Notes under the pieces: generated by a model
Told to the model about the DNA's origin: nothing
What the model saw: only the letters and a program-made list of their open reading frames with translations
The model's database searches: none
Program-made: the position numbers and the translations under genes
Shown here: positions 18,429-20,204 of the stretch, piece by piece
Layout: the number at the start of each line of letters is the position of its first letter
Numbering within the stretch: position 1 is the stretch's first letter
Assembly: GCA_003427395.1 (NCBI GenBank)
Contig: BFEA01001068.1
Span: 30,025 to 50,228, forward strand
DNA length: 20,204 nucleotides
Source of the DNA: Chara braunii
Lineage: Eukaryota; Streptophyta; Charophyceae; Charales; Characeae
Direction of reading: 5' to 3'

Positions 18429-18814
18429 TGCAAAAAGCAAAAAAAAAAAGATCTAATTTCTAACTCGCGTCTATAGTCCTCTTTCTTTTCAGGGTTTAAG
18501 AATGTGAACATGGGGATTGCGTGAATTTGGTCTTGCAAGGTAATCAAGCAGGCTTCTCAACGTAAGTGAAACACCCAATATTCAAATGAGAATTACACCA
18601 ATATTAAGAATATCCAACTTCTTCAACCTTACCGGTCACTCGGATTGGTAGCCTGTACATCAAACTTCTCCTGAAACCAGCGAGTTCTGAATCATCATTT
18701 CGAGTTAGGGCTACTCCCCTGTCCGCCGGCTTACCCCGCTTACAACTTAACCTTTGTGACGTTGCAATGTAGTCGGATAGTAACAACTGGTCACGTTGAC
18801 TAATTAAATTAACA
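18429..18814 (-). repeat. Right (5') LTR, about 386 bp
   Basis: Positions 18459-18814 match the left copy. Extending leftward, the first place with LTR-like ends is 18429, giving a repeat that reads TG...CA on either strand. Inside it, 18431-18449 is A-rich on the plus strand (T-rich in the sense strand near the LTR end). The base run just outside the right edge (18815-18819, accgc) would be the target-site duplication, but its partner is outside the window. The inner boundary at 18429 is inferred from the TG and the adjoining TGG on the sense strand, not from the repeat alignment. Confidence 0.65.
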
Positions 18815-20204
18815 ACCGCGACACTTGAAAATATATTAAAAATGCGGAACCGTGCCTAACTGGCGGAAAAGCCCTATGATCGTTTCAACTACCCCGCCAG
18901 AGGTAGTATCATCAGGGGAATTCGCGTAACATGCGTACTCCTAAGAGATATATATATTCACAAAGAACCACTACACGTCTCTTTTCGACAGACCCCATCG
19001 TACTCACACAACAAAGGCTCCAGGGCAGATCAAAGACAGGAACTGAGCAGGTATCAGGCGGACGGGATAACACCCACAAGCAGACGAGCGAGACAGTGGA
19101 GGGAAACCCATCCATAACACAAGGGATCTAGAAACCGTTACAGCAGAGAACGGGGCGCAGGAAATTTGGAATTGAGGAAGAAACCGATAGGGAACAGGAA
19201 AGATCGTAGTGAGGACAGTACCAAGGAGAGGAGGCAACGGGGATAAAGCAGCCATGACCAAACGAGCCCTGAAAACCGTCATGTCGTGAAGAGTGAGGAG
19301 GTGATTGGAAGATAAATATGGTAGGATTCAGACCCACTGGACACAGACGGAAGAGCAGGAAAAACTCAGCATAGGTAAGGTTAGACACCCTTCAGAGAGA
19401 CAAAGGAAGTGAAGTAGCCAAACCCCGAACCTGTCATATCTGATAGAGTGGCGGAAGTAGAAGCAAAGTTTGAAATTCGAAAAGGAGGAGGCGGTTGAAG
19501 TAAGGAGATCAGATGATGACAGGAGAGGGAAAGGAAAAGGTCAATGAACAATGACTTCCCGTGCTGATGCAGTCCAGGATGTCGAAACCACCAACGCCCG
19601 AGCGACGGGCCAAGTATGAAGCCGTATCACGGCTTACTGCAAAGTTCAATCATAGTTAGGGAAGGCTTCATATCGTTCCGCAGAGCAGGACCGAATGGAA
19701 GTGGTAGCAGCGTTGCAGCGATACGTCCCCGTACTAAAGAAGGAAAGTGGTGCAAATCGTGGCGTGCCGGAGCAGACACTTCCTCAGTTCGAAATGAAAG
19801 GACCAGGAAAGGTAAGTGGAGTAATAAATACTGTAGGATGCGCCGCCACGATTTACACCAGGGATACAGGTATCTAAACAAGCGGTACACACCGGACCCC
19901 CCCAGTGAGCTGAACCAACCTTGATCTCGTACCAAAACTCGGTCCACTGGTACCCGGCCCTATTCTACGTTAGCATAGGGCGTGGGCCTCGAGAACCCAA
20001 GTGCTACAAACCACCCTTCCCACACACCCAGCGAACTGAACGACATTACCTGTCCTTGTAACCAGAGTGACTGAAATTTAGGAGTCTAAAAAGGAGAAAA
20101 TTGAGACCCACTGGTTCCAGACCCTTCCCCGATTGCGAGAAAATTTTCCCAGATACTTAATGAAGGATTGTAGGGGAAATTTTTTTAACCGCAGTTCCCT
20201 CCTC
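18815..20204. other. Right flank outside the element, no convincing gene
   Basis: Unrelated to the sequence beside the left LTR. Overlapping 60-106 codon frames occur on both strands with no motif. One plus-strand frame (ATG 19695 to TAA 19877) contains aaag-gtaagt near 19810, a textbook splice donor, so an exon ending there is possible. Nothing else supports it. Confidence 0.4.

Larger units (their letters stand above)
1..18814 (-). mobile_element. Giant degenerate Ty3/gypsy-type LTR retrotransposon (left end cut by window)
   Basis: Terminal direct repeats enclose, in minus-strand order, a leader, extra ORFs, gag, protease, RT, RNase H, integrase and a 3' tail. Integrase after RNase H is the Ty3/gypsy order. 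At about 18.8 kb it is far larger than the usual 5-8 kb of the group. The excess lies in two places: about 4 kb of modular ORFs upstream of gag and 6.3 kb between pol and the left LTR. The element is inactive: gag-pol carries many stops and frameshifts. The extra 3' DNA could in part be nested insertions, which I could not delimit. Element identity is solid from the enzyme domains. Exact borders rest on the repeat pair and are less sure, because the left repeat runs off the window. Confidence 0.88.

Noticed and set aside
18431-18450. A-rich run as the poly(A) tail of a non-LTR element
   Set aside because: It lies inside the inferred LTR and is better read as the T-rich sense end of the LTR.
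16792-18814. A 2-kb 5' LTR ending at the Met-type primer-site match
   Set aside because: No CA end lies beside the match on the sense strand, whereas 18429 gives TG...CA ends followed directly by TGG. Kept as an alternative only.
18912-19947. Several 60-106 codon frames on both strands of the right flank
   Set aside because: They overlap each other on opposite strands with no recognisable motif.

Overview
The window is eukaryotic repeat DNA dominated by one very large, decayed Ty3/gypsy-type LTR retrotransposon on the minus strand. Both ends carry the same direct repeat (1-357 and 18459-18815, 16 differences by eye, 15 of them transitions). Between them, read right to left, lie a leader, a long array of unfamiliar ORFs, gag, protease, RT, RNase H, integrase and a 6.3-kb 3' tail. 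The host is probably a fungus, or a plant or streptophyte alga. The RT has the Y-I-D-D plus N-P-V-K-G-P signature that I associate from memory with basidiomycete-type elements, but nothing seen here settles the host. Isolated Ns show this is draft assembly.

Layout on + coordinates: 1-356 is the left (3') LTR, cut by the window edge. 357-6653 is the 3' tail, with degenerate tandem repeats, A/T-rich tracts, one antisense reading frame (4077-4547, one internal stop) and one sense reading frame (1544-2209, one internal stop). 6654-9905 is pol (integrase, RNase H, RT). 9906-11367 is the pol linker and protease. 11376-12374 is gag with a CCHC zinc knuckle. 12437-16486 is a block upstream of gag made of two families of duplicated protein modules. 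16487-18428 is the leader with a candidate primer-binding site. 18429-18814 is the right (5') LTR. 18815-20204 is flanking DNA without a convincing gene.

The gag-pol part is recognisable but dead. It has about eleven in-frame stops and several frameshifts, and the first integrase catalytic Asp is Gly. The stops I can compare with family residues look like G:C to A:T changes.

The most interesting part is upstream of gag. A ~165-residue module (A) is repeated at least five times and a ~90-residue module (B) twice, all in the pol orientation. From A2 to B2 each module is its own reading frame. At all five junctions the stop of one and the start of the next overlap or abut (overlaps of 40, 11 and 1 nt; gaps of 0 and 2 nt). 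Random frameshifts would not be expected to fall only at module boundaries. This suggests a polycistronic series of paralogous small ORFs, perhaps translated by termination-reinitiation, in the place where some giant plant elements (Ogre/Tat lineage) carry an extra ORF.
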